Positions 9,773-18,356 of a stretch of DNA of 64,000 bases are shown here, in pieces. Made by a program: the position numbers and the translations under genes. The stretch is from Pseudomonadota bacterium (lineage in GTDB: Bacteria > Pseudomonadota > Gammaproteobacteria > Burkholderiales > Rhodocyclaceae), in assembly GCA_018240785.1 (NCBI GenBank), contig JAFEFC010000036.1, positions 124,001-188,000 on the forward strand, in the 5' to 3' direction. The notes under the pieces are model-generated. The model saw only the letters and a program-made list of their open reading frames with translations, ran no database searches and was not told where the DNA came from. Position 1 is the first letter of the stretch; every line of letters begins with the position of its first letter.

Positions 9773-10975
9773 CTAACCGGCCATCAGGCTGATTACCAGT
9801 GCGTTCGCAATATCGATGACGAACCCACATACCAGGGGCACCACAATGAACGCCTCGCGTGCCGCACCATGCTCCCGAGTCACCGCCGTCATGTTGGCGA
9901 TGGCAGTGGCGGTAGATCCCAGCGCAATACCGCCGAAACCCGCGCACACCACGGCGGCTTGGTAATCCTTGCCCATTGCCCGAAAAACAATCAGCAAAAC
10001 GAATGCGATGACCAGGGCAATCTGCACCAGCATCGCCGCCGTGATGAAGGCAAGCACGGGCTGCAGCTCCCAGAGCCTGAGTCCCATCAGCGCCATGGTC
10101 AGAAACAGGCCCAGTGAGATATCGGAGACCAGGGCAATGCCTGGCTGCATGCTCGGCCAGTTCCATAGACGTCCGCGCCCACTCGGCCTCGTCCAGTCGG
10201 CCACCATGCGCAGGAGAATCCCGGCCAGCAGGCAGCCCACAAAGGCGGGCAGCGTGACGGGGGTACGCGCTACCAAGGCATTGATTCCGTATCCCAGCAT
10301 CAAGGCCAAGTTGAGCCAGAGCAATGCCAGCAGCACGCCGTAGTAGTCCAGGCGGGCATGCTGCTCATTGCTGTGCAGCGTGCCAATTTCCAGGGCGCTG
10401 TCTCCGGCTTGAAGCCGATGCCTGCGCATGAGCAGGCTTGCGATCGGGCCGCCGATGGTGCAGGCCGCGATCAGGCCGATCATGTTCGCTGCCAATCCCA
10501 GTTCCTGCGCTTGCGCAATGCCGAGGTTTTGAACGAAGTGATCGGACCAGGCCAAGGTGGTGCCCACGCCTCCGGTCAGGGAAATCGATCCCACCATCAG
10601 CCCGGCGCGCGGATCCAGGCCGAAGGCGCGTGCCATCTCCATCCCGGCCAGGTTCTGCAGCACCATGAACCCGATGGCCAACCCCGACAGGATCAGCAAG
10701 GGCCGCCCACCATGGCGCAGCGTGCGGGCGTCGGTACCCAGGCCAATGGCCGCAAAGAAGTACAGCAGCAGCGCGTCACGCGCTTCGAGATCGAAACTGA
10801 CGACGATCCCCGCACCGTAGTACAGGGCGAAGACAACCAGGGCGCAGGCCAGGCCGCCCACCAGGGATTCCGGGATGCTGTATCGACGCAAGATGCCCCA
10901 ACGCGCAACCAGGCCCTTGCCCACGAACAACAGCACGATGGCGAGCGTGAATCCATGGAAGGCATCGATCGTCAT
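9773..10975 (-). CDS. gltS: GltS-type sodium/glutamate symporter
   Basis: This 400-residue inner-membrane carrier has about 10 to 12 hydrophobic segments. It starts MTIDAFHGFTLAIVLLF and contains the duplicated GltS signatures SLTGGVGTTLAW and, near the C-terminus, FGGIALGSTATAIANM. The ATG at 10975 overlaps the stop of acetate kinase (ATGA); an upstream in-frame start would enter that gene. Family members import glutamate with sodium. Substrate assignment within the family is by homology only. Confidence 0.88.
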   Translation of the reverse strand: MTIDAFHGFTLAIVLLFVGKGLVARWGILRRYSIPESLVGGLACALVVFALYYGAGIVVSFDLEARDALLLYFFAAIGLGTDARTLRHGGRPLLILSGLAIGFMVLQNLAGMEMARAFGLDPRAGLMVGSISLTGGVGTTLAWSDHFVQNLGIAQAQELGLAANMIGLIAACTIGGPIASLLMRRHRLQAGDSALEIGTLHSNEQHARLDYYGVLLALLWLNLALMLGYGINALVARTPVTLPAFVGCLLAGILLRMVADWTRPSGRGRLWNWPSMQPGIALVSDISLGLFLTMALMGLRLWELQPVLAFITAAMLVQIALVIAFVLLIVFRAMGKDYQAAVVCAGFGGIALGSTATAIANMTAVTREHGAAREAFIVVPLVCGFVIDIANALVISLMAG

Positions 10976-12210
10976 CGCGCCTTCTCCCTGTCCAGGCAGG
11001 ACAGTGCGTGGCTGGCGGCTATCCACTCTTCGTTGGTGGGCTCGACCGCCACGATGACCTGGCTGTGGTCGCTGGAAATCTTCGCCGCGTGGCTGGCGTT
11101 AGCATCGGTATCCAAGGCAATGCCCAAAAAGCCCAGCGCCGCACAGATGCGCTCGCGAATGAACGCATTGTGTTCACCGACACCCGCCGTGAACACCAGC
11201 ATGTCCAGGCCACCCAGCACGGCGACCAAGGCCCCGATCTCGCGTACGATGCGGCGCACGTAAAGGGCCAGTGCCAAGCGCGCTCGCTCCCCCGTTTCGC
11301 CTGCATCGTTCTCGTGCCCGACAATGACGCGCGGCTCGGCCGAGATTCCCGAAACGCCGAGCAGGCCGGACTCGTGATAGAGGACGCGCCCCACTTGCTC
11401 TAGTGAGAGCTTCTCGACTTCCATCAGGTAGAGCACCGCACCCGGATCGAGCGCGCCGGTGCGGGTGCCCATCATCAGGCCGTCAAGCGCGGAGAAGCCC
11501 ATGGTGGTGGCCACGCTTTTGAGTCCTTGCATGGCGCACAGACTGGCGCCACTGCCCAAGTGGGCAACGACGGTGCGCCCGCACGCGGCGTCGCCATGGC
11601 GTTCGGGCAAGGCCACTGCCATGTACTCATACGACAGGCCGTGAAACCCGTACCGACGCAGACCGCGCTCCCATGCGGCATAGGGCAACGGCAGGATCTT
11701 CTCGACCTGGGGCAAAGTGTGGTGGAAGGCCGTGTCGAAGCAAGCCATCTGTGGCAGATCTGGCTGCTCCCGCAGCAGGATCTCCACGGCTTCGAGCGCG
11801 AATGGCTGGTGCAGCGGGGCCAGAGGAATGTAGCCCTTGAGGTCGGCCAGGACATTTGCGTCCAGGCGCACGGGCATGGAGTATTTGCTGCCGCCGTGGA
11901 CGATACGGTGGGCGACCGTACCTACGTGGCGGCCGTCGAGCCGCCGGCTGACACGATCGCGGATGAGGCGCAGTGCGGCGCGATACGGATGTGCCGTGTC
12001 CAGTTCGATCGAGAACGGCGCAACTCCGGTCTCTCCGAAATCCGGGTTGGCGCCGCCGATTCCCTGCACCTTGCCATTCCACAATGCCTGACGCGGCAGT
12101 GGCGCGGCCGAGGAATCGAACACCGCAAACTTGATGCTGGATGAACCGCAGTTCAGCACAAGGATCAGTCCGTGTTCGCGGCGCCCGGAGCGGGCCATGG
12201 TGACGTCCAT
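10972..12210 (-). CDS. ackA: acetate kinase
   Basis: This 412-residue member of the ASKHA kinase superfamily interconverts acetyl-phosphate and ADP with acetate and ATP. The N-terminal LVLNCGSSSIKFAVF, the central VAHRIVHGG and PLAPLHQP, the catalytic stretch CFDTAFHHTLP, YGFHGLSYEY, and GVGEHNAFIRERIC near the end are textbook AckA motifs. The start at 12210 (MDVTMARSG) is preceded by AGAGGA; the longer frame from 12519 would overlap the dehydrogenase gene. With phosphoketolase and phosphotransacetylase it forms an acetyl-phosphate node yielding ATP or acetyl-CoA. Confidence 0.95.
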   Translation of the reverse strand: MDVTMARSGRREHGLILVLNCGSSSIKFAVFDSSAAPLPRQALWNGKVQGIGGANPDFGETGVAPFSIELDTAHPYRAALRLIRDRVSRRLDGRHVGTVAHRIVHGGSKYSMPVRLDANVLADLKGYIPLAPLHQPFALEAVEILLREQPDLPQMACFDTAFHHTLPQVEKILPLPYAAWERGLRRYGFHGLSYEYMAVALPERHGDAACGRTVVAHLGSGASLCAMQGLKSVATTMGFSALDGLMMGTRTGALDPGAVLYLMEVEKLSLEQVGRVLYHESGLLGVSGISAEPRVIVGHENDAGETGERARLALALYVRRIVREIGALVAVLGGLDMLVFTAGVGEHNAFIRERICAALGFLGIALDTDANASHAAKISSDHSQVIVAVEPTNEEWIAASHALSCLDREKAR

Positions 12211-12289
12211 CAGGTCGTCCTCTCTGCGCGCCGTCCGCGCGACTTCGCCGAGGTGTGCGGGGGTGTCTGCTGTCTCATCGTCTTCAGAC

Positions 12290-13042
12290 TCAGCGCGCCG
12301 TGTAGCCGCCATCGGCGATGAGCTGGGTGCCCACAAGGAAGCTGCTTCCTTCCGACAGCAAAAACGCCACGGCATGGGCGATTTCGTCCGATGTACCCAG
12401 ACGACCGATCGGATGCAGGTCAACGGCCTTCTGGAGGGCCGATTCATCCAGGAAATCCAGGATGGGCGTACGCACGTAACCGGGATGAATCGAATTGATC
12501 CGGATTCCCTTGGACGCATAGGCCAGTCCTGCCGAGCGGGTCAGCCCGGTCACGCCATGTTTGGCTGCGACGTACGCAGGGTTCGCTGCGTCGCCCACCA
12601 CCCCCAGGATGGAGGAGACGTTGACGATGGCGCCGCCTCCCGAGCGCAGGATGGCGGGAATCTGATGGCGCAGGCCATAGAACACGCCGTTCAGGTTGAC
12701 ATCGATCACCCGGCGCCAGGCGGCAGGGTCCAGTTCTCCCGCCGGGCTCTGGTCGCCACCGATACCGGCGTTGTTGACGGCAAAATGAAGGTCGCCGAAC
12801 GTATCGACCGCGCAGGCCACGGCAGCCTGGACCTCATCGATGCATGCCACGTCGGCCACGTTGGCCACGGCGTGGCCGCCCTCGGCGTTGATGAGGCTGG
12901 TGACGCGCTGCGCATTGTCGGCGCTGACATCGGAGACGACTACATTCAGGCCGTTGCTTGCAAGCAGCCGGGCAATGGCCTCGCCAATGCCAGACCCTGC
13001 ACCGGTGACCAGGGCTACGCGGCCAGAGAATGAGTACTGCAT
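12290..13042 (-). CDS. short-chain dehydrogenase/reductase (SDR)
   Basis: This 250-residue classical SDR has the nucleotide-binding TGAGSGIGEAIA at residues 14 to 25, NNAGIGG, the catalytic Ser in VNVSSILG, and Tyr-Lys in YVAAKHG. The aspartate after beta-2 (VVVSDVSAD) favours NAD over NADP. The ATG at 13042 follows GGAGGAAA. The substrate is not recognisable; glucose or 3-hydroxyacid-type dehydrogenases are possible. It lies between phosphotransacetylase and acetate kinase on the same strand, and so may recycle reduced cofactor in that route (inference). Confidence 0.88.
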   Translation of the reverse strand: MQYSFSGRVALVTGAGSGIGEAIARLLASNGLNVVVSDVSADNAQRVTSLINAEGGHAVANVADVACIDEVQAAVACAVDTFGDLHFAVNNAGIGGDQSPAGELDPAAWRRVIDVNLNGVFYGLRHQIPAILRSGGGAIVNVSSILGVVGDAANPAYVAAKHGVTGLTRSAGLAYASKGIRINSIHPGYVRTPILDFLDESALQKAVDLHPIGRLGTSDEIAHAVAFLLSEGSSFLVGTQLIADGGYTAR

Positions 13043-13103
13043 GGTGTTTCCTCCAAAGGGGTGGATTAAAAAGAGGGGGTTAATAAGTTGCCGATAAGTC
13101 GGC

Positions 13104-14525
13104 TCAAGGGGGTGACAGCCGATAGTGGTCGGCCAGCATCAGTGCGATCGCGCATGAGGCGATGCGTGTATCACGCGAGTCGGCGCGGCTGGTCAGAATG
13201 ACTGGCACCTTGGCTCCAAGAACGATCCCGGCGCTGGCTGCGCCGCCCATGAAGATCAACTGCTTGGCAAGCATGTTGCCGCTCTCCAGGTCAGGCACGA
13301 CGAGGATGTCAGCTTGCCCGGCGACCTCGGAAACGATCCCCTTGATACGCGCAGCGGCGATGGAGACGGCGTTGTCGAAGGCCAGCGGCCCGTCGAGCAG
13401 GCCGCCAGTGATCTGGCCGCGATCGGCCATCTTGCACAGCGCCGCAGCGTCCAGCGTGGCCGCCATCGTCGGGCTGACCGTCTCGACCGCGGCCAGGATC
13501 GCGACCTTGGGTTCGCGCACGCCGATCACCTGTGCCAGCTCGATGGCGTTGCGGATGATGTCTGCCTTCTGTTCCAGATTCGGGGCGATATTGATCGCCG
13601 CATCGGTGACGATGAACGGGCGCGGATAGGCCGGTGTCTGCAACAGGAAGCAATGGCTGACCCGGCGCTTGGTGCGCAACCCCGCTGCTGCCGAAACCAG
13701 CGCGGACATCAGTTCGTCGGTGTGCAGGCTCCCTTTCATCAGGGCTTCGACTTCACCTGCGGCTGCCAAGGCGACGGCTTGCTGCGCAGCGGCGTGGCTG
13801 TGCGGGACGTCCACAATGGCGACGTCGGCCAGATCCAGCCCGGCCTCGGTGGCGACTGCTTCGAGCCGCCCTCGTGGCCCGACCAGCACCGGCTCGATCA
13901 ACCCCGCGTGGCGCGCTTCGAGCGCAGCGGACAGGCTGGGGACATCGCACGGATGGGCGACGGCTACCCGAATCGGTTGCAAGTGCGCGACATGCGCCAG
14001 CAGGTGCTGCAGGCCTGTGCGGCCCTGCGCATCCGGATGGATTTCCGGCAACGCCGTGCGCGTTCTTTCAATGCGCTCAGTGGGCGCTACGACCTCTACC
14101 TGGCCTTGGAAAATCGCCACCCCCTCCTGGCTGGTGCAGGTGCAGTCCAGCGTGACGTGATGGGTGGCCGTGTCTTTGCTGCTCACCTGCATCTGCACGG
14201 TCAGCCTGTCGCCGGGCCGAACGGCTCCGAGCAAGCGCAGGTTCTGGCTGACATATTGGGTTCCAGGCCCCGGCAGGCGTGTTCCCAGCACAGCCGAGAT
14301 CAGGGCGTTTGCACAAATGGCCTCCGTGGTGCCCCGCGAGGGCGAAGACACCGAAGATTCCGGATCCACATCGCCCGATTGCAGCGCGAACATGTGGATG
14401 TCTTGCGGCGAAAACGCGCGTTCGAGGCTGGCGCTGTCGCCGATGGCGATCTCGTCGAAGGTGCGGTTGCGCAGAACCTGCAATGCGTCGGCGGCGCCAT
14501 CGACCGGTGCGGAGGACGTCGTCAT
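13104..14525 (-). CDS. MaoC-like domain fused to phosphate acetyl/butyryltransferase
   Basis: This 473-residue protein has two domains. Residues about 15 to 155 form a MaoC hot-dog domain; residues about 165 to 473 are a phosphate acetyl/butyryltransferase with EALMKGSLHTDELM, SGNMLAKQLIFMGGA and GAKVPVILTSRAD. The transferase moves the acetyl group between acetyl-phosphate and CoA, linking phosphoketolase and AckA to acetyl-CoA. In the MaoC part the usual Asp-x-Asn-Pro-x-His reads GDVDPES, so the catalytic histidine of (R)-enoyl-CoA hydratases appears replaced by serine. The start at 14525 overlaps the stop of the DUF3141 gene (ATGA). Confidence 0.9.
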   Translation of the reverse strand: MTTSSAPVDGAADALQVLRNRTFDEIAIGDSASLERAFSPQDIHMFALQSGDVDPESSVSSPSRGTTEAICANALISAVLGTRLPGPGTQYVSQNLRLLGAVRPGDRLTVQMQVSSKDTATHHVTLDCTCTSQEGVAIFQGQVEVVAPTERIERTRTALPEIHPDAQGRTGLQHLLAHVAHLQPIRVAVAHPCDVPSLSAALEARHAGLIEPVLVGPRGRLEAVATEAGLDLADVAIVDVPHSHAAAQQAVALAAAGEVEALMKGSLHTDELMSALVSAAAGLRTKRRVSHCFLLQTPAYPRPFIVTDAAINIAPNLEQKADIIRNAIELAQVIGVREPKVAILAAVETVSPTMAATLDAAALCKMADRGQITGGLLDGPLAFDNAVSIAAARIKGIVSEVAGQADILVVPDLESGNMLAKQLIFMGGAASAGIVLGAKVPVILTSRADSRDTRIASCAIALMLADHYRLSPP

Positions 14526-17026
14526 TTGCCTTTCCCTCGCCGTGTTTGACTTGTCCGCGGGGCGGCTGGCGTCTTGGACACAGTTTTCTGCGTAGCAGTT
14601 TTCTTCTGAGGCGCCTTAGGCTTTGGAGAGGATGTCTTGGAGGTCGTGTTTATGGCCGGAGCGGAGGTGTCACTGGTGGAGCTCGGCATGGCTGGCGCCG
14701 CATTCGCATCCTCGACCGCAGCGGATGTGCCACTGGCAGAGCGTGGCATGGCGGTTGTCGACTTCGCGTCCACGACCGTAGCGGAGGTATCAGTGGCGGG
14801 ACTTATCACGGCGGGCGCCGAAGCCGCCTGCGCTTGGCGCTCGGCCTGCTCGAACAAGGTAGAAACCTGTTCCAGCCTGGTTTGTTCTTGTGCGGACAGC
14901 ACACCGCCGCTGCCAATCACTTGCACGATCATTCCCGCCACCTGGCGGATGTCATCAGGCGCTATGCCGTTGAGCAATCCGGGGATGGCGGACACCGTGG
15001 CGTCCTCGTCGAGCCTCATGAGCAAAGCCTGCCGACGAATGAGGTGGCGAAAGACCTGCATGTCGAAGTCGTTTGCCAAATGGGGGCGCGCGAGTTCCTC
15101 TGCGTGCCGGAAGTGCCGCTCGTCGGCCTCGCCACGCGCGGCCAGCACAAAGAACAGCGCCCGTATGGAGGCTTCGGTGATCCCGCCGCTGTGAATATCC
15201 GCTTCGAGCCGTGTCAACTCTTGCGCCAGATACTGGCGGTGCTCGGGCGTCTCGCTGGGATGGGGTCGCGGCGGTGCATCGTCGTGCAGGCTCTGTCCAG
15301 TCATGGCCTGCACCAGCGGCAGGCTGTACAGCGTGTCAAACGCCTGTGCGTAGATCTGGTCGCGGCAATCACGGAATTGATCCAGCATCTGTTCGACGGC
15401 GGTGGAAAACTGCGCCTGCAGTTGCAGGAAAGGGTTGGCCTCGGAGACGGGCTGACGATGGTCGCGCACGTGTTGCGCAGCCTCATGTACTGCGGCGGCG
15501 AGCGGATGCCTGTCAGACCACAATTCATAGCCCATGCGCAGCGGATGCAGCGGCTCCAGCCACTTCGCACCCTGGTCCGTGACCAGGGCACGCATCCATG
15601 GCTGCACGAAGCTGCGGTAGCAAGCCAGGTTGACCTCGGAGATCCGCGCAACGGCGGCGAACCGGCGATCGTTCTCAGGGTCGGGACGGACGATCTCACG
15701 GACTTCATCGATGTTGCTGCGCTGGATCCGAGTCAGGTAGGCGTTCCCGGTCGGCTCGCCTTCCTGCGACCCGTCTGGATTTTCATCGACCAGCATGCGG
15801 TGGATACCGGCCGGCAGCACGTCGATGATGTCGATGTTCTCAGCGAACTCCTGGTGCTCTTTACGCCCGACGCTGCCGGAGACGAAGATTCCCAGATGTC
15901 CGATGCTGTCATGGGTAGCGTAGACGATGGTCTGGTCATGTCCCAGCACGTCCAGGTCGTTGCGGTACAGGTCGGTGATCCAGCCCAGGGCCTGGGGCGG
16001 CGGGGTGATGTTGTCCCCATAGGAGCAGAACACCAGGATCGGCGAGCGAATATTGCGCAGGTCGATGCGCACGCCATCAGACGTCACCAGCTGCGCCGTA
16101 CTCAGTTTGTTGCCGATGAACAGGTTATCGACGATGTACTGTATTTCCACATCGTTCAGGAACACGTGGCCGCCCCAGTACTTCTCGAATTGCAAGTGGC
16201 GCGGGCCTTCCGTGTCGACCTTGGCGTACAGGTTGTACTGTTTGCTCCACAGCGTATTGGCCGGGTCCAGGTTCTCGAAGTTCTGTACCAGCCAGGCGCC
16301 GTCGAACCGGCCGGCGCCCAGATCGCTGGTCAATGCCGTCAACCAACTACCGCCGGTCAGGCCGCCTGCATAGCGCATCGGCATGTCGCCCGCCCAGTAC
16401 GACAGCGGCGCGCCGGCTACGATGATCGGTCCGAACAGTTCGGGCCAGACGGCAGCTGCCATCAGGATCTGCCAGCCCGCCTGGCAATTGCCGATGACAG
16501 CGGGCTTGCCGCGGCTGCCGGGGTGCAGCTCGCCGACCTTGCGCACGAAGGCCGCTTCGGCGCGCATGACGTCCTCGACGGTCTGGCCGGGAACGGGATC
16601 GGGCAGAAAGCCAACGAAGTAGCAGGGATGCCCTGCCTTGAGGGCTGCCCCGACCTCGCTGTCGGGTTTGAAGCCGCCGATGCCCGGGCCGTGGCCCGCG
16701 CGTGGATCGACCACCACGAACGGCCGCTTCTTGGGATCGGCCGGCGTGTCGGCTGGCGGCAGGATGCGCACGAGGCCATAGTTGACTGGCCGCGGAAGAT
16801 CCAGCCCGGACATGATGACCTCGGAGGCGAAGTCGAGTACGTTCGGCGTCTGCTCCTGCAAATGCTCCAGGTACTGGTTGCCGCGTTGGCGGCGAACGTC
16901 GGCATACAGAATGGATCGCTGCCAGGCATCCACTGCATACTCGGTTGCCATCGCCGATAGTCGCAACGGGTCCCACAGCAACTGCCCCCAATCGGCCGCT
17001 GGTGATGTCGTGGTGTCTCGATTCAT
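14522..17026 (-). CDS. DUF3141 alpha/beta-hydrolase (PhaC-like) with lysine/alanine-rich tail
   Basis: This 834-residue protein starts at 17026 (AAGGAG upstream). The first 500 or so residues are a DUF3141 alpha/beta-hydrolase domain distantly related to PHA synthases, with GNCQAGWQILMAAAV as nucleophile elbow (Cys in G-N-C-Q-A-G). The last 110 residues are of low complexity: about three 20-residue Ser/Thr/Ala repeats followed by a basic tail (KPKAPQKKTATQK, ending QTRRGKGK) like histone H1 or the PHA-granule nucleoid linkers PhaF and PhaM. It overlaps the phosphotransacetylase gene by four bases. Function unknown; a role at PHA granules is an inference from sequence and context. Confidence 0.85.
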   Translation of the reverse strand: MNRDTTTSPAADWGQLLWDPLRLSAMATEYAVDAWQRSILYADVRRQRGNQYLEHLQEQTPNVLDFASEVIMSGLDLPRPVNYGLVRILPPADTPADPKKRPFVVVDPRAGHGPGIGGFKPDSEVGAALKAGHPCYFVGFLPDPVPGQTVEDVMRAEAAFVRKVGELHPGSRGKPAVIGNCQAGWQILMAAAVWPELFGPIIVAGAPLSYWAGDMPMRYAGGLTGGSWLTALTSDLGAGRFDGAWLVQNFENLDPANTLWSKQYNLYAKVDTEGPRHLQFEKYWGGHVFLNDVEIQYIVDNLFIGNKLSTAQLVTSDGVRIDLRNIRSPILVFCSYGDNITPPPQALGWITDLYRNDLDVLGHDQTIVYATHDSIGHLGIFVSGSVGRKEHQEFAENIDIIDVLPAGIHRMLVDENPDGSQEGEPTGNAYLTRIQRSNIDEVREIVRPDPENDRRFAAVARISEVNLACYRSFVQPWMRALVTDQGAKWLEPLHPLRMGYELWSDRHPLAAAVHEAAQHVRDHRQPVSEANPFLQLQAQFSTAVEQMLDQFRDCRDQIYAQAFDTLYSLPLVQAMTGQSLHDDAPPRPHPSETPEHRQYLAQELTRLEADIHSGGITEASIRALFFVLAARGEADERHFRHAEELARPHLANDFDMQVFRHLIRRQALLMRLDEDATVSAIPGLLNGIAPDDIRQVAGMIVQVIGSGGVLSAQEQTRLEQVSTLFEQAERQAQAASAPAVISPATDTSATVVDAKSTTAMPRSASGTSAAVEDANAAPAMPSSTSDTSAPAINTTSKTSSPKPKAPQKKTATQKTVSKTPAAPRTSQTRRGKGK
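14661..14840 (-). repeat. 60-bp tandem repeat inside the DUF3141 gene
   Basis: Three imperfect copies begin at 14661, 14721 and 14781, each starting gcggaggtgt or a close variant on the plus strand. The period is exactly 60 bases, so each copy encodes 20 residues and the frame is kept. The encoded repeats are Ser/Thr/Ala-rich linkers just before the basic C-terminal tail. Copy number may vary between strains. Confidence 0.75.
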
Positions 17027-17111
17027 GGCGATGGGCACTCCTTCTGTGATGAAACTGAAAAATTGAATGGCAAGGGGCCGCAGGCACATCGTCTTGCTGG
17101 CCCTTCCTCAC

Positions 17112-17858
17112 TCAGTACATATGCTGGCCACCGTTCATCGATACATTGCTGCCGGTCATGAACCCCGCAGATTCACTGACGATGAATGCAACCAGTGCAG
17201 CGATTTCCTCAGGCCGTCCCAGACGACCCACGGGAATACCGGCAATCACTTGCTTGACCACTTCTTCCGACATGCTCGTCACCATCTTCGTATCCAGATA
17301 CCCCGGCGAGACGGTGTTGACCGTCACGCCCTTGCGCGCCACCTCCTGCGCAAGGGCTTTAGTGAAGCCATGCATGCCGGCCTTTGCGGCGGAGTAGTTG
17401 GTCTGGCCGAACTGCCCCTTGGAGCCGTTGATGGAGGCGATGTTGACGATCCTGCCCCAGCCGCGTTCGAGCATGCCGTCGATGAATGGCCGGGTGACGT
17501 TGAAAACGGAGTCGAGATTGACGCGCAGGACCGCATCCCAATCGGCGTAGCTCAGCTTGCGGAACGTAGCATCGCGCGTGATGCCCGCGTTGTTGACCAG
17601 AATGTCGATGTGGTAACCGTCTGCTTGAATGAGGCCGGCCAACTCCTGGCAGGAGGCATGGTCGGCCACATCCGCGCCGTAGGCGATGAAGTTGTAGCCT
17701 TCGTCCGTCTGGGCTTCCAACCACGCGCCGATGCTGGCATTGCCTGGCGAGTGGACGACGAGCACGGTATGGCCAACATCGTGCAAGGCCCGGGCGATGG
17801 CTTCGCCCAGGCCGCCAGTGCCGCCCGTGACCAGGGCGGTACGTTGTTCAGCCGGCAT
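17112..17858 (-). CDS. phaB: acetoacetyl-CoA reductase
   Basis: This 248-residue SDR reduces acetoacetyl-CoA to (R)-3-hydroxybutyryl-CoA with NADPH, the monomer step for PHB. The glycine motif is TGGTGGLGEAIA; the PhaB hallmark SINGSKGQFGQTNYSAAKAG contains the catalytic Ser, Tyr and Lys, and NNAGITRDATFRK is also typical. The start at 17858 (MPAEQRTALVTGG) lies 11 bases inside the end of the phasin gene; an in-frame upstream ATG would overlap phasin by about 100 bases. It is upstream of DUF3141 on the same strand. Confidence 0.93.
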   Translation of the reverse strand: MPAEQRTALVTGGTGGLGEAIARALHDVGHTVLVVHSPGNASIGAWLEAQTDEGYNFIAYGADVADHASCQELAGLIQADGYHIDILVNNAGITRDATFRKLSYADWDAVLRVNLDSVFNVTRPFIDGMLERGWGRIVNIASINGSKGQFGQTNYSAAKAGMHGFTKALAQEVARKGVTVNTVSPGYLDTKMVTSMSEEVVKQVIAGIPVGRLGRPEEIAALVAFIVSESAGFMTGSNVSMNGGQHMY

Positions 17859-18309
17859 TGCGGCCACCGGTCTTGCCCGGTGCCTCCTTATCCTGCGCCG
17901 AGGCCCACACGGCTCCCCACTGTTTGAAGATATCCTGGAACGGGAGTACCGCATCGCCCTGGCCTACGGCCTGCGTAACCGATTTCTGCCAGTCTTGAAT
18001 AGCTATTTGCAGGCCTTGGGTGAAGGTTGTCTGGTTTTTGATCGCGACTTGTGTCAGCGCCTGCGCGCCGCCCACGTGGTACTGGAACTGACGCCAGAAG
18101 GCTTGTGCGGGCAGCGTGGCCAGTTCCTGCCAATTCTGGGCCTTGAGCAGGCTTTCGATTTCGGCGCCGGACTCGGCAATGCTCTCGCTGCCCGCGCGCG
18201 TGGCGTTCTCCAGCCATTGCTGGCCGTTTTCCTGCATCAAGCGCTGTAGGCGTAACTGCAGTTCCACGTTCGCCTTGAACAGGTTCAGGGGGATAGTTTC
18301 GTTGCTCAT
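17848..18309 (-). CDS. phasin family protein
   Basis: This 153-residue amphipathic helical protein of the phasin family coats PHA granules and controls their size. It starts MSNETIPLNLFKANVELQ and has the usual phasin helices with Gln-rich surfaces (LQRLMQENGQQWLEN, IAIQDWQKSVTQAVGQ). The ATG at 18309 follows AAGGAG. It overlaps phaB by 11 bases, so the two are co-translated. Its presence supports real PHB granule formation by this cluster. Confidence 0.88.
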   Translation of the reverse strand: MSNETIPLNLFKANVELQLRLQRLMQENGQQWLENATRAGSESIAESGAEIESLLKAQNWQELATLPAQAFWRQFQYHVGGAQALTQVAIKNQTTFTQGLQIAIQDWQKSVTQAVGQGDAVLPFQDIFKQWGAVWASAQDKEAPGKTGGRNAG

Positions 18310-18356
18310 GGTCAAGCTCCTTACTGGTTGAAATGCCCAAGTGGGCGGTGAACCGA

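Noticed and set aside
10972-12519. Long acetate kinase with a 103-residue N-terminal extension
   Set aside because: The extension covers the end of the dehydrogenase gene in another frame; a good ribosome site and the family N-terminus lie at 12210.
14279-16960. 893-residue plus-strand ORF opposite DUF3141 and Pta
   Set aside because: It spans two real minus-strand genes and has the Arg/Gly/Val-rich look of a mirror frame.
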